DNA of 64,000 bases from Nannocystis sp. RBIL2 (GTDB lineage Bacteria; Myxococcota_A; Polyangia; Nannocystales; Nannocystaceae): contig NZ_JAPNJW010000002.1 of NCBI RefSeq assembly GCF_026626745.1, positions 310,001 through 374,000 of the forward strand, in the 5' to 3' direction. The position numbers and the translations under genes are program-made. This document shows positions 17,234 through 26,536 of this stretch, in pieces. Each line of letters opens with the position of its first letter. Positions within the stretch are counted from its first letter, which is position 1. The notes below the pieces were generated by a model that saw only the letters and a program-made list of their open reading frames with translations, was not told the DNA's origin and did not search any database.

Positions 17234-18813
17234 GGCGAACGCCGCGGCGCGGGCGCGGGCGGCAGGCCGCTCACGCGATCGACGGTCGGCGCGGCGGGCG
17301 TCGGCTCACCGGCGTGGCCCGAGAGCTTGGCGAGGGAGCGCTCGAGGGCGAACACGAGGGTGCGCTCCTCGGCGAGGTCGGGGTCGCTATCCTGGCGGTA
17401 GAGCGAGGCGAGGGCGTGGACGAGCTGGTAGGCGCCCTCCTGATCGTTCTGCTCGTGGTGCAGCGTGGCGGCCCGGGCGAGCGCCGTGGCCTGGTCGACG
17501 AGCCGCGCGCCGCGGACGAGGCCGACGCTGGCGTTTGAACCTGGCTTGTAGACCAGGTCGACCGCGGAGCTGCGCGGCTTGCCGACGGCCGCCTCGGTGT
17601 ACGCGAGGCTGACCTGGCCGAGCGGGCGATCGGCGACTGCCTTGGGCGTCGGCAGGTTGCGATCGGCGGGGCCGAAGCCGACGAAGATGGCGCCCTTCTT
17701 GCGACTGAGGAAGATGGTCTCGACGCTGAGGCGGATCGCGCCGCCGGGCGCCCACTCGATCGCCTTGCCCGGGATGCCGTAGACCCCGGCGATCTTGAGC
17801 CCCGCGGCCGGCTTGACCTCGAGCTGGAGGTCGTGGGCGAGCTCGGTGACCATGGTGTCGAAGTCCTCGCGGAAGACCTTGGTCATGCGCGCGGCGTCGG
17901 GGAAGAAGAACAGGTTGCCGCCGCGCACGCTGCTGATCGCGGTGGCGAGCTCGGCCCCGAACTGGACGCCGACGCCGATGGTGGTCAGGCCGATCCCGCC
18001 GCGCGAGCCGTCGCGCGCCATGCCCATGAAGCTCTGCTTGTCGGTGGCGCCGACGTTGGGCCGCTCGTCGGTGAAGAGCATGACGCGCGTGGTGCCCTTG
18101 AAGCCGTGGCCGCTGCGCCGCGCGAGGTCGTATCCGACCTGCAGGCCCTCTTCCATGGCGGTCGAGCCGGCGCTCTCGATGCCGGCGATGCGGGCCGCGA
18201 TGGCGCGCTTGTCCTTGGCCGCCGTCGGCGACATGTGGACGTGGGCGCGGTCGCCGTAGAGGACGATCGAGAGCTGGTCGTCGGGCCCGAGCTGATCGAG
18301 GACCCGGTAGAGGCTCTCGCGCACGAGATCCAGCGGCTGGCCCGACATCGAGCCCGACTTGTCGATGACTGCGACGAGGTTGAGCGGGGCCCGCTTGAAG
18401 GTCTTCGGATCGAGGCCGGAGCTGAAGCCGAGCTGGGCGAGGTACTGCACCTCGGGCTGGGCCAGCAGCGCGGCGCCGGTGGCCTCGCCGACGGTACAGA
18501 GCAGCTGATCGCAGGCGCGCCCCGCCGCCAGCGGGAGGTCGTGCTCGCTGAACAGACCCTCGGGCGTGAAGGTGTTGGGGTGCGGGATCTCGCCGGCCTT
18601 GGCGCGATCGCGGAAGTACTGGATGTCCTGGGCGCCGCCGGGAGTGGCTCCCATGGCGGGCGACGGAGCCATCACGTCGGCCGAGAAGTCATAGGCCTTC
18701 ATGCGATGGTGCGACTCCTTGCGCTCGCGCTCCCGTTCGGGGGCTGCCTCGGCGGCGGTGGTGAGGAGAGCGAACGCGGCGAGACAGACGAGGGAGCGCA
18801 GAGGGATCGGCAT
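17179..18813 (-). CDS. Secreted von Willebrand factor A domain protein
   Basis: A 544-residue protein with a Sec signal peptide (MPIPLRSLVCLAAFALLTTAAEA). The VWA domain at about residues 140-320 has an intact MIDAS motif (DKSGSMS), a later Thr (AGSTAMEEGL) and Asp (LFTDERPN). It is followed by a beta-rich region and a helical C-terminal part (LVDQATALARAATLHHEQNDQEGAY). This layout resembles the VWA/YfbK-like secreted proteins common in myxobacteria; partners are unknown. ATG 18813 fits the signal peptide. The C-terminal tail (PAPAPRRSPVVTTGPRQ) overlaps the GGTCGTGACGACC palindrome block, so the stop may have shifted by repeat activity. Confidence 0.82.
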   Translation of the reverse strand: MPIPLRSLVCLAAFALLTTAAEAAPERERERKESHHRMKAYDFSADVMAPSPAMGATPGGAQDIQYFRDRAKAGEIPHPNTFTPEGLFSEHDLPLAAGRACDQLLCTVGEATGAALLAQPEVQYLAQLGFSSGLDPKTFKRAPLNLVAVIDKSGSMSGQPLDLVRESLYRVLDQLGPDDQLSIVLYGDRAHVHMSPTAAKDKRAIAARIAGIESAGSTAMEEGLQVGYDLARRSGHGFKGTTRVMLFTDERPNVGATDKQSFMGMARDGSRGGIGLTTIGVGVQFGAELATAISSVRGGNLFFFPDAARMTKVFREDFDTMVTELAHDLQLEVKPAAGLKIAGVYGIPGKAIEWAPGGAIRLSVETIFLSRKKGAIFVGFGPADRNLPTPKAVADRPLGQVSLAYTEAAVGKPRSSAVDLVYKPGSNASVGLVRGARLVDQATALARAATLHHEQNDQEGAYQLVHALASLYRQDSDPDLAEERTLVFALERSLAKLSGHAGEPTPAAPTVDRVSGLPPAPAPRRSPVVTTGPRQDLLDRIDQP

Positions 18814-18961
18814 GACGGCCCGCGCACCAACGTGCAGGCCGGACGGCAGGTCTACGGAGAAACGCACTGGCCGCGCGGCTGCGGATGCGGACCGCCGGGG
18901 GCTGGCGACCCTGCATGGCCGCGAAGACGCACGGGGCGGAGCGACGCGCAGGCTGTCGCAT

Positions 18962-19029
18962 CGGACATGTCTATATGGCCATGTCGTCAGAAACATGCCT
19001 CTCAGGGCATGTCCTCGGGAGCATGACGC
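18962..19029. repeat. CATG-14 array, 5 cores
   Basis: Cores at 18966, 18980, 18994, 19008 and 19022, all CATG, four exact 14 bp steps. It sits between the 3' end of the prolyl oligopeptidase gene and the 5' end of the VWA gene, next to the terminator at 19033-19068. Confidence 0.92.
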
Positions 19030-19032
19030 GCG

Positions 19033-19068
19033 AAGCCCCGCGACTTCATGGGCGAGGTCGCGGGGCTT
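19033..19068 (-). terminator. Terminator hairpin of the prolyl oligopeptidase gene
   Basis: A 15 bp stem (19033-19047 with 19054-19068, one G-T pair) closes a 6 nt loop, 20 bp past the stop at 19088. Very GC-rich without a clean T-tract. Confidence 0.65.
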
Positions 19069-19087
19069 ACGGGGCGGCGAGCCGCGG

Positions 19088-21295
<2,208 letters not shown>

Positions 21296-21412
21296 CGGCA
21301 GAAGACTCCGGAGAGGGCTCGGGTTTTTTATCGACCCGCGGCAGCGCGGACAAGGCTTCGCGGCGGCGACGTCGGTCGACTCACGGGGCGCCCGAGGACG
21401 GGGTCGGCGTCG

Positions 21413-22342
21413 TCACAGGCCGGCGAGATCGAGCGGCTGCGGCACCAGGCCCGCGAGCGGATCGGCGGCGGAAACGGCGGTCAGGAGCTCTTGCGGCCGC
21501 ACTTCGCGGACGTCCGGGGGCACGAGGCCCACGCTGCGGGCCAGCGCCGCGAGGACGCCCGCCGGCGAGGCGCCCGCCTCGCGCAAGGCGCCGAGATCGG
21601 GGGCCCCGTCGCGCTTGCTGAGCTTGGCGCCGCCGGCCCCGAGGATCAGCGGGACGTGGGCAAAGCGCGGCGCGGGCAACTCGGGGTTCAGGGCGCGCAG
21701 GAGGTGGAGCTGACGCGGGGTGCTGTCGAGCAGATCGGCGCCGCGGACGATGTCGGTGATGCCCATGTCTGCGTCGTCGACGACGACCGCGAGCTGGTAG
21801 GCCCAGGCCCCGTCGCCGCGGCGCAGGACGAAGTCGCCGACGTCACGGGAAATGTCCTGGTGGTAGGCGCTGCACAGACGATCGACGAAGCCGACGCTGC
21901 CCGGCGGGACGCGCCAGCGGATCGCGGCCGGCCGGCCGGGGTGCGACTGTCCGTTGCGACATGTCCCGGAGTACACTGGCTCTCCGGTCATGCTGGTGAC
22001 GGGAAGGGCCCGCAGCTCGCGCCGGGTGCAGGTGCACGGATAGACGTCGAGGCGCGCGAGCGCGGCGGCGTAGCGGTCGCCGCGCTCGGACTGGCGGTAG
22101 GGGGCGAAGGGGCCGCCGACGTCGGGACCCTCGTCCCAGTCGAGCCCGAGCCAGCGCAGGTCGAGCAGCAGCTGGGCCTCGAAGTCGGGCCGGGCGCGCG
22201 TGAAGTCGACGTCCTCGATGCGCATGACGAAGGCGCCGCCGCGCGCGCGGGCGTCGAGCCAGGCGAGCAGGGCGGTGCGCGCGTTGCCGAGGTGCAGCGG
22301 TCCGGTCGGGCTGGGGGCGTAGCGACCGCGGACGGCGCTCAT
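21413..22342 (-). CDS. gluQ: Glutamyl-Q tRNA(Asp) synthetase
   Basis: A shortened GluRS-like protein (309 residues) that attaches glutamate to queuosine in tRNA-Asp. It has the class I motifs HLGN (HIGH) in APSPTGPLHLGNARTALLAW and KLSKRDG (KMSKS), a zinc-type CTC ... Y ... C arrangement, and lacks the GluRS anticodon-binding domain. Start ATG 22342 overlaps the stop of the upstream NTF2-like gene (ATGA). The zinc-site loop (YSGTCRNGQSHPG) is encoded by a CATG-14 run at 21942-21996, close to the last Cys of the site. Confidence 0.9.
   Translation of the reverse strand: MSAVRGRYAPSPTGPLHLGNARTALLAWLDARARGGAFVMRIEDVDFTRARPDFEAQLLLDLRWLGLDWDEGPDVGGPFAPYRQSERGDRYAAALARLDVYPCTCTRRELRALPVTSMTGEPVYSGTCRNGQSHPGRPAAIRWRVPPGSVGFVDRLCSAYHQDISRDVGDFVLRRGDGAWAYQLAVVVDDADMGITDIVRGADLLDSTPRQLHLLRALNPELPAPRFAHVPLILGAGGAKLSKRDGAPDLGALREAGASPAGVLAALARSVGLVPPDVREVRPQELLTAVSAADPLAGLVPQPLDLAGL
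21942..21996. repeat. CATG-14 run inside gluQ
   Basis: Cores at 21946 (ACTG), 21960 (CATG), 21975 (ACTG) and 21989 (CATG): steps of 14, 15 and 14 bp, in the loop between the catalytic-domain zinc residues. Confidence 0.65.
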
Positions 22343-22890
22343 GAGCGAGGAAGATACGCCGCGGGGATCGGGCAGTCGTCGCGCTCGTCGGTCCAGAGGA
22401 TCGTGAGGATCCACCAGCGCCGCCCGTCGTGCCTCAACTGGACGCTGTTGATGCCGCGGTAGAGCAGATGATCGCCGCCGTCGTCGGTCCGGCTCTCGTA
22501 GGTGGTGAAGACGTGGGCGATCCCGGCGAACACCTCGGTGCGGCGGAACAGCTCACGCTCGACGAAGCTGCGCAGGCCCTGCTCGCTGATCCGGAGCTGC
22601 ACCCGCTCGACGAACTCGGGGACGCTCATGTCGTCGATGTTGTTGGCGTGGACCTTGATCAGCCGGCCGTGCGGGACGCACAGGCTGGCGAGACGCTCGG
22701 CGTCGGGGCCGCGGCCGTCGCTGAAGGAGACCGAGGCGTACATGGCGCGGATGATGGCGTCGATCGAGTTGACGTCGTCCGCCAGCGCGGGCGGGTGGCT
22801 CGGCCAGGGACCGGAGCCTGCCGCGAACACCGCGGCGACGGACATGACAGCAGAGGACGAGGACGAACTCGGGCCCGGATCGACAGGCAT
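22339..22890 (-). CDS. NTF2-like (SnoaL-type) domain protein
   Basis: A 183-residue protein. Residues 35-183 look like an NTF2/SnoaL fold: a helical start (VNSIDAIIRAMYASVSFSDG), AERLASLCVPHGRLIKV, a central helix (VPEFVERVQLRI), then beta strands (VFAGIAHVFTTYESRT, RGINSVQLRHDGRRWWILTILW). Such domains range from enzymes to simple binding proteins. The N-terminus (MPVDPGPSSSSSSAVMSVAAVFAAG) may be a weak signal or a linker. ATG 22890 follows GAAGGG closely; an open frame continues to 23097 through non-conserved sequence. Coupled to gluQ downstream. Confidence 0.75.
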   Translation of the reverse strand: MPVDPGPSSSSSSAVMSVAAVFAAGSGPWPSHPPALADDVNSIDAIIRAMYASVSFSDGRGPDAERLASLCVPHGRLIKVHANNIDDMSVPEFVERVQLRISEQGLRSFVERELFRRTEVFAGIAHVFTTYESRTDDGGDHLLYRGINSVQLRHDGRRWWILTILWTDERDDCPIPAAYLPRS

Positions 22891-23289
22891 ACCCTTCACT
22901 ATACCTGAGCGAGGACGCGCGCAAAGGGGCCCACAGGCCACGTGGACGCGCCAGGGCGGAAAACCGGCCGCAGCAGGCCTCGGGGCGGTGGACGGCCCTC
23001 GAACGAAGTTCACATCGCTCGCACCGGTCGCGGGCCCGCGCCCCCGCAGCTCCAGTGCGCGCGCAGCGGCCCCAAAGCCGCCGGTGCGATGGGTCACGGG
23101 CGCGGCACGCGATGTCGGGTTCGATCGTGCATGCTCTCAAGGGCAGGTCCGTTCGGGCATGTCTCTTGAGGCATGTTCTGAAATACCTCCCACGAAGCGG
23201 CGGCGCGCGGGACGGCGGGCTGTCCGATCGGGCAGCTCGCTCGTTGCGCGAGCCTCCAGCGGGATGGCGGGCGCTCCGCGTCCTCGCGC
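22891..23289. other. 399 bp gap holding one CATG-14 run
   Basis: Upstream of the NTF2-like gene. Apart from the repeat at 23126-23180 and a likely promoter region close to 22900-22920 on the minus strand (GGTATAGTGAAGGGTATG context), I see no gene. Confidence 0.55.
23126..23180. repeat. CATG-14 array, 4 cores
   Basis: Cores at 23130 (CATG), 23144 (CAGG), 23158 (CATG) and 23172 (CATG), three exact 14 bp steps. Located 110 bp past the stop of the lipoprotein gene ending at 23290. Confidence 0.9.
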
Positions 23290-24132
23290 TCAGGGAGGGG
23301 CGGCGTCGAGGGCGACGCGATCGGGCCAGGCGCGCAGGGTTCGAGGGGCGCTGGTGGCGTCGCCGGCGAGCAGGCCGCGGCCGGCGAGGACGACGCGGAT
23401 GGGGGCGGGATCGAGGCGCGCGAGCGCCTGGCCGGGGGTCTCGCTGCGGCGGCGATCGCCGAGCTCCGGCGGGCCGGCCTGACCTTCGAGCCAGCGGCGC
23501 AGCTTGCCGCCGGCGCCGGCGGGGACGAGGGCCAGGCGATCGTCGGCGAGGAACACCACGTCGTGGGGGAAGCCGCGCGCGGGGTCCGGCTCGGCCAGAG
23601 GTCCGGCGGCGGTGGTGCGGCTGGTGACGCCCCAGGCCCGCGCCAGCGTGGCCTGCAAGACGGCGAGGTCGCAGCGGACGCGCACGATCCACACGACGGC
23701 GCCGCCGGGATCGTGAAGGAGGAGCAGTTCGCGCGGGGTCAGCCCGGCGTCGCGGAGCTGGCGGCGGAGGATCTGCAGCTGGGTGCCGAGGAAGCCGAGG
23801 CCGAGCGCGGCGACGACCGGCATGCCCGGGGTGGTGGCACTGGCGCGCGCGAGCTCGGCAGCGGCGGCGTCGACGCCGGGATCGCCGAGGTCGAACAGGC
23901 CGGCGACCCGGGCGTCGACGGGGATCCACTCGAGATCGCCGATCGTGTCCTGGCCTTCGGGGCATGTCTGTTTGGACATGTCCTGGGGGGCCTGGGCGAT
24001 CGGACCTGTCGCTTGGGGCATGTCCGCCGGCTGGTCTGCCGGTCGGGGATCGACAGACGGGCTGCCGCAGGCGACGAGCGCGAGGAGCAGGGCGCGAGCC
24101 AGGGACAGGGGCGGCCTGCGGGGCGAGCTCAC
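23290..24132 (-). CDS. Lipoprotein, paralogue of the adjacent upstream lipoprotein
   Basis: 280 residues: signal MSSPRRPPLSLARALLLALVAC with lipobox LVAC, then a linker of about 45 residues (DQPADMPQATGPIAQAPQDM, SKQTCPEGQDT) made entirely of CATG-14 repeat, then a mixed alpha/beta domain (GAVVWIVRVRCDLAVLQATLA, FPHDVVFLADDRLALVPAG). The domain shares layout and phrases with the next lipoprotein (FPWRLVFLADDLLGAF), so the two probably arose by tandem duplication. Function unknown. GTG 24132 is chosen for the signal peptide. Confidence 0.75.
   Translation of the reverse strand: MSSPRRPPLSLARALLLALVACGSPSVDPRPADQPADMPQATGPIAQAPQDMSKQTCPEGQDTIGDLEWIPVDARVAGLFDLGDPGVDAAAAELARASATTPGMPVVAALGLGFLGTQLQILRRQLRDAGLTPRELLLLHDPGGAVVWIVRVRCDLAVLQATLARAWGVTSRTTAAGPLAEPDPARGFPHDVVFLADDRLALVPAGAGGKLRRWLEGQAGPPELGDRRRSETPGQALARLDPAPIRVVLAGRGLLAGDATSAPRTLRAWPDRVALDAAPP
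23945..24028. repeat. CATG-14 array, 6 cores, forming a lipoprotein linker
   Basis: Cores at 23949 (CCTG), 23963, 23977 (CATG), 23991, 24005 (CCTG) and 24019 (CATG): five exact 14 bp steps, all inside the coding sequence directly after the lipobox region. Confidence 0.9.
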
Positions 24133-24293
24133 GCGACGGCGCACGGTGGAGGGTCCGGCCTCGGCTCGCGGCTGGCTCACGCAGGGCGAAGCGGCAGCCG
24201 CACTCCTGGGCGGCTGGCTCGCGCGAGGCGAAGGGACGGCAGCAGGCATACGCGGCTCGCTCGCGGAGGCCGACGCGGGCCCAGGGGCGGCGC

Positions 24294-25367
24294 TCACCCG
24301 CCGCCTCCGCGACGCAGGGACGTGAGATCGTCGGCGGCGAGCTGGAGGCGGCCGCGGACGATCGGCCCGTCTTGCGTGTAGGCGACGGCCTTGTAGAGGT
24401 CGCGCAGCACGTCGGTGGCGGCGCCGGCGGGGACGCGGGCCTCGAGGGCGGCGGCGGCCTCGGCGACGTCGCCCAGCGGCTGGAGGATGACCTCGCCGTC
24501 GATGCCGGCGGCGTCGTGGCGGGGCAGCGAGCGCGCGGCGTCGCCCTCGACGAGGCGGCGCAGCGACAGCTTGGCGACCCCGACGTCGTCGCTGAGATCG
24601 AAGTGGAGCATGGCGCCCTGGACGTAGAGCTCGAGCAGGAGGGCCGGGTCGGCGGCGACGACCTCGCCGATCGTGCGCGTGAGCTCGGACGGCGGCAGGT
24701 CGCGGGCGGCCGTCAGGGGGCTGAGGCCGTTGCCCATCTCGGTGAGCGAGAAGGCGCCGAGCAGGTCGTCGGCGAGGAAGACCAGGCGCCACGGGAACAC
24801 CAGATCCGGCGCGAGGCCGGGGGCGCCGCCGACGGCAGCCTCGGGCGCGGTCGGGCCGGGCGTCCACACGGCCAGGCCCTCGACGGTCTCGACCTCCATG
24901 CCGCCGCTGCGCAACCAGGCCTCGACGTCGGCCCGCGGGACGAGCAGTCGGCGCACGAGGTAAGGGCCGCGCGCGAGCACCGGCTGCATGACGACGAGGT
25001 CGCGCGCGAGCCACTGCTCGGGCGGCGGCGCGGCCGGTCCGATGAGCGCGGCGAGGCCGGACTCGAGGCTCAGCGGGGCACGCAGGAGGGCCAGCGCGCG
25101 CGGCGGCAGGGCGAACAGCTCGCCGAGCGCCTCGGGCTCGAGGTCGGCCGGGAGCCGCATATAGGCCACTGCGGGCGAGTCGGGGTCGAGCCAGGCGAGG
25201 ACGCGCCGCTCATCGGGGGTGGCGGGCGCGGGTGGCTCGGCGGGCGCGGCGGCGCTCGTCGGCGCCGGCTCGCTCGCGGGCGCAGGCGCGGGCGCCGGGC
25301 GCTCGGGCTCGGCGCGACCGCAGGCGACGAGGAGGGCGAAGGCCCAGGCGGCTGACCACGAGGACAT
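24294..25367 (-). CDS. Lipoprotein with Ala/Pro linker, paralogue of its downstream neighbour
   Basis: 357 residues: signal MSSWSAAWAFALLVAC (lipobox LVAC), an Ala/Pro/Glu linker (PAPAPAPASEPAPTSAAAPAEPP), then a folded domain of about 300 residues (LAWLDPDSPAVAYMRLPADLEPEALGELFALPPRAL ... FPWRLVFLADDLLGAFSLTEMGNGLSPL). No family recognised. The ATG at 25367 lies inside a CATG core and begins a normal signal peptide. The same frame stays open upstream through the 72 bp minisatellite, giving 24-residue repeats (DMSLAP ... VPRAMPQ), but that would bury the signal peptide, so I do not include it. Confidence 0.75.
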   Translation of the reverse strand: MSSWSAAWAFALLVACGRAEPERPAPAPAPASEPAPTSAAAPAEPPAPATPDERRVLAWLDPDSPAVAYMRLPADLEPEALGELFALPPRALALLRAPLSLESGLAALIGPAAPPPEQWLARDLVVMQPVLARGPYLVRRLLVPRADVEAWLRSGGMEVETVEGLAVWTPGPTAPEAAVGGAPGLAPDLVFPWRLVFLADDLLGAFSLTEMGNGLSPLTAARDLPPSELTRTIGEVVAADPALLLELYVQGAMLHFDLSDDVGVAKLSLRRLVEGDAARSLPRHDAAGIDGEVILQPLGDVAEAAAALEARVPAGAATDVLRDLYKAVAYTQDGPIVRGRLQLAADDLTSLRRGGGG

Positions 25368-25798
25368 GGCCCGAGAGACAGATGTGGACGGCGACCGCGC
25401 CTGCGGGGCAGAGAGGGGCGCGAGGGACATGTCGGGCGGGGTAGCGGCGGATGGCCGCTGCGGTGCTGCGCGCGAGCCAGGAGAGGGCGGTGCGGAGGAC
25501 ATGTCGTCAGGGGCAGGGAAGGACGGCCGCTGCGACACGGCCCGGGGGACAGGAGTCGATGGCGCGAGGGACATGTCGTGAAGGACAGGGAAGGACGATG
25601 ACTGCGGCATGGCCCGTGGGACAGGAGACGATGGCGCGAGGGACATGTCGTGAGGGACAGAGGTGGATGCCCCTCGAGACATGGTCTCTGGGACACCCTC
25701 AGGTGGCGCGAGGGACATGTCGTGAGGGACATTTCCCTTCGCACCTGCTGCCACGGACATGCCCGAACGAGCATGACCCCAGAGCCATGTCCCGAGGG
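25368..25798. repeat. 72 bp minisatellite built of CATG-14 units, ending in a 14 bp array
   Basis: The string acatgtcg recurs at 25427, 25499, 25571, 25643 and 25715, four exact 72 bp steps. Each unit contains a CATG and GGACAG cores. After the last copy a plain 14 bp run follows: 25730, 25744, 25758, 25772 and 25786. It fills the gap between the Nudix stop (25799) and the lipoprotein start. Since 72 is a multiple of 3, all frames stay open through it. Confidence 0.93.
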
Positions 25799-26515
25799 TC
25801 AGCACAGGCGCCAGGTCCTCCCGGCGCGGACGAGGCGGTGCGGCAGGTCGGCGACGCGGGCGGGGGCGGGGACGCCGTCGCCGGGCAGGTCGGGGTAGGC
25901 GGGGTCGTGCGGCAGGACGACGACGAGCTGGGCCTCGCCGTTGGCGTCGGGCTGCAGGAGGCCCTTGGGGAGGATCGGCTCGTGGACGGCGGCCGACGGG
26001 AGGCCGACCAGGCCGGCGCGGCGCTCGTCGGCCAGGCGCATGACGGTGCACAGCGTCGGCGGCGGGAGGTCGACCTCCTCGCGGGCCCAGGCGGCGAGGA
26101 TCTCGGCGGGGGTGGCCCAGCGGCCCTCGTGGGTCTCGTGGCCGTCGGCGGCGGCGTCCTCGGCCTCGCCCTCGGCCAGGCGGGCCACGTAGAAGCGGGC
26201 CAGGTAGCGGCGCGGCTCGGCGGTGGGGGTGAGCCAGGTGTCGAACCAGTGGAGGTCGTGGGCGTCGAGGACCACGCCGGCCTCCTCCCGGCACTCGCGG
26301 CGGGCCGCGGCGTCGAAGGCCGCGTCGCTGCCCTCCGGGCCGTCGCCGGGGTCGACCGCGCCGCCGGGGAAGACCAGGGTGTCGGGCATGAACGGGCTCT
26401 TGGCGCTGCGCCGGAGCATGAAGACCTGGGGGTCGCCGGCGGCGCGCTCGCGCAGGAGGACGACGGTGGCGGCGAGCCGCACTCCCGCGAGGCGGCCAGG
26501 GTCGGTGAGCGTCAT
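25799..26515 (-). CDS. Nudix hydrolase, acyl-CoA diphosphatase-like (NUDT19/NUDT7-type)
   Basis: A 238-residue hydrolase. The Nudix box is split by an insertion: GGAVDPGD near residue 52, then AARRECREEAGV (REUXEEXGU part), which matches the NUDT19-like group acting on CoA derivatives. Other cues: FMLRRSAKSPFMPDTLVFPGG and WFDTWLTPTAEPRRYLARFYVA. Substrate not proven. It starts at ATG 26515, 21 bp from the divergent histidine kinase start, so the two share a promoter region. The 72 bp minisatellite begins just past its stop. Confidence 0.87.
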   Translation of the reverse strand: MTLTDPGRLAGVRLAATVVLLRERAAGDPQVFMLRRSAKSPFMPDTLVFPGGAVDPGDGPEGSDAAFDAAARRECREEAGVVLDAHDLHWFDTWLTPTAEPRRYLARFYVARLAEGEAEDAAADGHETHEGRWATPAEILAAWAREEVDLPPPTLCTVMRLADERRAGLVGLPSAAVHEPILPKGLLQPDANGEAQLVVVLPHDPAYPDLPGDGVPAPARVADLPHRLVRAGRTWRLC

Positions 26516-26536
26516 CGGCGCGGCAGACTAGCAGGC

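Noticed and set aside
25368..25798. Translation of the 72 bp minisatellite as an N-terminal extension of the lipoprotein
   Set aside because: It would place the clear signal peptide and lipobox deep inside the protein. Kept as noncoding, although the open frame is noted.
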